A stretch of DNA of 38,209 bases from Bradyrhizobiaceae bacterium. Its GTDB lineage: Bacteria > Pseudomonadota > Alphaproteobacteria > Rhizobiales > Xanthobacteraceae. The stretch's first letter is position 1, and the number at the start of each line of letters is the position of its first letter. Of the stretch, positions 35,707 to 38,209 are shown in pieces. A program made the translations under genes and the position numbers. Below the pieces are notes generated by a model. That model made no database searches. It was given only the letters and a program-made list of their open reading frames with translations, and had not been told where the DNA came from. The stretch lies in the NCBI GenBank assembly GCA_947481635.1, contig CANKHJ010000021.1, forward strand, positions 1 to 38,209. Reading direction: 5' to 3'.

Positions 35707-36756
35707 TTACGCTTCCACCCGCACCACCGGCGGGCCCGCCTCGACGCGGCCGATGATCCGCGCGAACGGATAGCCATCCGCCACGATCATCCGCGCGATC
35801 GCCTCGGCCTGCTCCGGCGCGCACGACACCAGCAGCCCGCCAGAGGTCTGCGGATCGGTCAGCAGATGCCGCTGCCAATCCGGGCAACCATCCGGCAACA
35901 CAACGCTGTCGCCATAGCTGTCCCAGTTGCGATGCGAGGCGCCGGTGACGCAGCCCTGCTGCGCCAGCGCCGCCGCATCCGGCAGCAGCGGCAGCGCTGC
36001 CAGGTTCACCACCACGCTCGCGTGCGAGCCGCGCGCCATCTCCAGGCCATGGCCGAGCAGGCCGAAGCCGGTGACGTCGGTCATCGCATGCACCGCCGCA
36101 TCCTTGCCGAGCCTGGCGCCGACGCGGTTGAGCAACGTCGTGGTCGCCATCATCGCGCTGTAGCCCTCCGGCGGCAGCACCGCCTGCTTGATCGCCGCCG
36201 AATAGATTCCGACGCCGAGCGGCTTGGTCAGGATCAGCGCATCGCCCGGCCTGGCGTCGGAGTTGCGGCGCACATGCTCGGTCTTGCAGGTGCCGATCAC
36301 GGCGAGGCCATACACCGGCTCCGGACAATCGATCGAGTGTCCGCCGGCCACCGGAATGCCCGCCTCGGCGCATACCGCGCGCCCGCCATCCAGGATCATG
36401 CGCACCGTCTCGGGCGCGATCTTGCCGAGCGGCATGCCGAGGATCGCCAGCGCCATGATCGGCGTTCCGCCCATCGCATACACATCCGAGATCGCGTTGG
36501 CCGCCGCGATGCGGCCGAAATCGCCGGGGTCGTCGACCATCGGCATGAAGAAATCGGTGGTGGCGATGATGCAGGTGCCGTCCTCCTGCTGCCACACCGC
36601 GGCGTCGTCGCCGGTCTCGAGTCCCACCAGCAATTTCTTGTAGGGGTTCGCCGCCGGCTGCCCGCCGAGCAATTGCTGCAGCACCGAGGGCGCCAGCTTG
36701 CAGCCGCAGCCGCCGCCATGCGCCAGGCTGGTGAGGCGGATCTGTGGAACATTCAT
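35707..36756 (-). CDS. selD: selenide, water dikinase (selenophosphate synthase)
   Basis: SelD makes selenophosphate from selenide and ATP, the selenium donor for selenocysteine and for 2-selenouridine in tRNA. The 349-residue protein has the active-site motif HGGGCGCK with Cys17 and Lys20 at the same numbers as in E. coli SelD; it uses Cys, not selenocysteine. The ATP-binding segments TGDDAAVW and [32 protein letters not shown] are intact, as are [14 protein letters not shown] and [16 protein letters not shown] motif lies seven bases before the ATG. No SelA, SelB, selenouridine synthase or tRNA-Sec is present in the window. A GST gene follows after 13 bases. Confidence 0.97.
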   Translation of the reverse strand: MNVPQIRLTSLAHGGGCGCKLAPSVLQQLLGGQPAANPYKKLLVGLETGDDAAVWQQEDGTCIIATTDFFMPMVDDPGDFGRIAAANAISDVYAMGGTPIMALAILGMPLGKIAPETVRMILDGGRAVCAEAGIPVAGGHSIDCPEPVYGLAVIGTCKTEHVRRNSDARPGDALILTKPLGVGIYSAAIKQAVLPPEGYSAMMATTTLLNRVGARLGKDAAVHAMTDVTGFGLLGHGLEMARGSHASVVVNLAALPLLPDAAALAQQGCVTGASHRNWDSYGDSVVLPDGCPDWQRHLLTDPQTSGGLLVSCAPEQAEAIARMIVADGYPFARIIGRVEAGPPVVRVEA

Positions 36757-36840
36757 CGGCGTCTCCCGGCCCGTGTCATGCCTCGCGGCCGGGGCCTGCA
36801 TCTTGCAACGGTTTCCGCGATCCGCGCCCCAAACACAGCT

Positions 36841-36916
36841 GGTCGCCCCCGCGAAGGCGGGGGCCCAGTACGCCGCGGCCCATCGACAGGACACGGAGCA
36901 TTGGACCCTTGGGTCC
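36841..36916. repeat. dispersed palindromic element, copy D (right arm degenerate)
   Basis: The left half (CGCCCCCGCGAAGGCGGGGGCCCAGTACGCCGCGGCCCATCGA, 36843 onward) matches copy B closely. The right side instead has GCATTGGACCCTTGGGTCC, so the GTACTGGA plus GC arm of the other copies is lost. The gap 36757-37064 contains this element and no other recognised feature. Confidence 0.75.
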
Positions 36917-37064
36917 GCAGACACGGACGGTCGCGCCACTCATACCGCGCCGCAGCCATCCCCGGAACCGCGTTTCCGGCCCATTTCCAGCGCCCGGCGC
37001 CGGGCCGAACCGGCGCGCTTGTATCGCCGAGGATGCTTGGCTAGAAAGCCCCGCGTGGCCCTCT

Positions 37065-37154
37065 GGAGAGGTGGCTGAGTGGTTGAAAGCACCGCACTCG
37101 AAATGCGGCGTACGGGCAACCGTATCGGGGGTTCGAATCCCTCCCTCTCCGCCA
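37065..37154 (+). tRNA. tRNA-Ser (anticodon CGA)
   Basis: Complete cloverleaf with class II form: acceptor arm GGAGAGG / CCTCTCC, D-arm with GGCTGAGTGG, anticodon stem CCGCA / TGCGG with anticodon CGA at 37099-37101, a long variable arm TACGG / CCGTA with loop GCAA, and a T-arm with GGTTCGAATCC. Discriminator base G37151, and CCA is encoded (37152-37154). It reads UCG. Its 3' end adjoins the foreign-looking segment, so it is a candidate attachment site. Confidence 0.97.
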
Positions 37155-37583
37155 GAACTTCCATTAATCAATTGATTTAATTGCATTTTTTAATTTGAAT
37201 TCGTGTGTGCCCTAGCCTCTGCCCTAGCTGCTGTGCGGTCTGGCCTCATCTCGCAAGACTTGGACGGAAGCACTCCTCTGATAGTTGCCGCCGCGGGAGA
37301 ATCGTCGTCAGCAATTCTCTTGATCGTGCGTCGCACCGCGCGGCCGATGCCAACCCACCAAAATCGGTTACATCAGCACCTACTGGCAGCTCGCAACGTT
37401 GTCTTAAGTGCGCCGTCGGCATGATTGCGCGGTCCGGGACGGGCCGCGCGCTGGCCGCGCCGCGGTTCGTCGACTTCCACTTGGGCAAGGCCGTAAGTAG
37501 GGGGTCGGGCGAGGTGGAGTTCTTTGCGGTGTCTTGCTCTTTTGTCGCAAGTTCGTCGCCCGTCACATAAGAACTACGCTGGG
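37155..37583. other. post-tRNA segment, foreign-looking, no gene identified
   Basis: This segment follows the tRNA directly. It begins with an AT-rich stretch holding the palindrome AATCAATTGATT (37166-37177) and a T-run. Two copies of TGCCCTAGC occur close together (about 37206-37229). Short frames on both strands (for example minus 37246-37566) resemble no known family. No tyrosine or serine recombinase remains were recognised. Confidence 0.55.
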
Positions 37584-37626
37584 CTACGAACCTGCGTCAG
37601 CTATGCTGGGCGACGGACTTGCGACA
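37543..37626. repeat. three iteron-like 22-bp repeats
   Basis: Related 22-bp units: one inverted (37543-37564) and two direct (37578-37599 and 37605-37626), the direct ones 27 bp apart start to start. The shared core on the plus strand reads GGGC-ACG-AC-TGCG-CA. The inverted unit and the last unit match at 19 of 22 positions, the two direct units at 18 of 22. They overlap the 3' end of the HTH-type gene fragment. Confidence 0.65.
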
Positions 37627-38060
37627 ACATTTAGCCCTGACTTTTTACCATTTTTACGACGCTCCCATGTGCGCCGAGAAATACCGAGCGCTTTCCAAGG
37701 TCGAGTCGCAGACAGACTTTTTGCTAGATACTCTTCCCGAGTGACCGCACCGCGGGCCGCTCGCCTCTTCGCTGCCTGTTGGCGGTCCCGAGTCCGCTTT
37801 CGCTGTTTGTACAGCTGTTTCCGGGTGCGTTTATCGACATCATAGGCACCGATTGTCGTGATGCGAAGCTGGGTCCTCTCCTCATAGGATAGACGGAGCT
37901 TTGTGGCGCACGAGTCTGCATCGTCGATGCGAGGTTGGCGTTCAACCGCCTTGACTACATCTCGCTTCAGCTTGACCGATACATCGGGTGCCCAGCGCTC
38001 GCACCACAGGTCAAGTCTGTCTCGCACGGCTTCGGGACTCGGCCTAATACCAGTCTTTTT
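37584..38060 (-). pseudogene. HTH-type mobile-element-associated gene, 5' end cut by an IS21-family insertion
   Basis: The frame codes a basic, Arg/Lys-rich protein (LSYEERTQLRITTIGAYDVD, KQRKRTRDRQQAAKRR) with a C-terminal helix-turn-helix-like segment WKALGISRRTWERRKNG. Proteins like this, of unknown role, occur in hyphomicrobial plasmids and integrative elements. The open frame extends to an ATG at 38156, but its first 32 codons are IS sequence read backwards: codon 32 is the reverse complement of the TGT at the proposed IS end (38061). The original N-terminus would be on the far side of the insertion. Whether the fused frame is expressed cannot be told. The codon and base usage differ from the backbone genes. 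Confidence 0.7.
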
Positions 38061-38209
38061 TGTGTTTCGGCATGGAATAAGGACCCCGTTTTCGGGGTGA
38101 TCGGCATCCAATCGGGACCCCGTCACTGAGGGTCCACACTGGCTTCCATTTTTCATGGGAGCCGAGATTGGAATGCTGGTCGTGGAGACGATTGCGAAGA
38201 TCCGTCGCG
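38061..38209 (+). mobile_element. IS21-family insertion sequence, left end (continues beyond window)
   Basis: The proposed end starts TGTGTTTCGGC at 38061. Within 60 bases the motif GGACCCCGT occurs twice (near 38081 and 38113), with GGGGTGATCGGCATCC between them, like the multiple terminal repeats of IS21-family elements. The istA coding start follows. The other end and the target duplication are outside the window. Confidence 0.78.
38173..38209 (+). CDS. istA: IS21-family transposase IstA, first 12 codons (partial)
   Basis: From the ATG at 38173 the frame reads MLVVETIAKIRR and runs off the window. This is the highly conserved N-terminus of IstA transposases of the IS21 family, the DDE enzyme that acts with the ATPase helper IstB. 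An in-frame ATG at 38155 (MGAEIG) would add six residues, but known IstA proteins start at the MLxVETI segment. The call rests on a short stretch, supported by the terminal-repeat-like sequence upstream. Confidence 0.78.
   Translation, partial: MLVVETIAKIRR

Noticed and set aside
37155-37240. Possible integrase remnant next to tRNA-Ser
   Set aside because: No tyrosine-recombinase motif (such as HxLRH or LGH) could be read in any frame, so no integrase feature is claimed.
37246-37566. 106-codon minus-strand frame after the tRNA
   Set aside because: It has no family resemblance, no clear ribosome binding site, and competing frames on the other strand. It was kept only as part of the unassigned segment.

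Overview
This 38.2 kb window is GC-rich chromosomal DNA from an alphaproteobacterium, most likely of the order Hyphomicrobiales (Bradyrhizobium / Rhodopseudomonas / Xanthobacteraceae type). The assignment is an inference from the protein families, from sdhCDAB, leuB and asd lying close together, and from dispersed extragenic palindromes typical of that group. Most of the window is an ordinary chromosomal backbone. Only the last ~1 kb, after a tRNA-Ser gene, looks acquired.

Layout. (1) 1-2.5 kb, minus strand: a truncated Pro/Ala-rich exported protein running off the left edge, a PNPOx-like stress protein and a small secreted protein. (2) 2.6-7.3 kb, minus: the succinate dehydrogenase operon sdhC-sdhD-sdhA-[FkbM methyltransferase]-sdhB-[VOC protein]. 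The methyltransferase lies between sdhA and sdhB and appears translationally coupled to sdhA. (3) 7.5-11.2 kb, plus: sodC (Cu,Zn superoxide dismutase), a b-type cytochrome with a sulfite-oxidase-fold molybdoenzyme, a Rid-family protein and leuB. (4) 11.3-14.7 kb, plus: a cobalamin riboswitch, class Ia ribonucleotide reductase nrdA-nrdB, and a bidirectional terminator. (5) 14.7-18.1 kb: a small exported protein (minus), a Tat-exported sulfite dehydrogenase with its c-type cytochrome, and asd. (6) 18.2-23.6 kb: a single-domain response regulator, a DUF429 protein and a haloacid dehalogenase (minus), then divergent oxyR / katG. (7) 23.9-32.9 kb: phoD, a DoxX protein, an ABC importer with ATPase and two permeases on minus and its binding protein divergent on plus, a SAM methyltransferase, a metallo-beta-lactamase-fold lactonase, and a pair made of a carboxymuconolactone-decarboxylase-like protein and a 3-hydroxyisobutyrate-dehydrogenase-like protein. 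(8) 33.3-36.8 kb: a CSS-EAL c-di-GMP phosphodiesterase (plus), selD and a glutathione S-transferase (minus). (9) 37.07 kb to the end: tRNA-Ser(CGA), then about 900 bp of different composition with three iteron-like repeats and an HTH-type gene fragment cut by the left end of an IS21-family element. The start of that element's istA gene is visible at the right edge.

How the genes fit together. Defence against reactive oxygen is well represented (sodC, oxyR/katG, possibly the PNPOx-like and Rid proteins). Two independent sulfite-oxidase-fold molybdoenzymes each have their own cytochrome partner. The B12 riboswitch before nrdAB implies that the cell also has a B12-dependent reductase elsewhere and shuts down the iron/oxygen-dependent enzyme when cobalamin is plentiful. 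The most unusual points are the methyltransferase inside the sdh operon, the riboswitch-nrdAB arrangement, and the layered mobile-element insertion at the right end.
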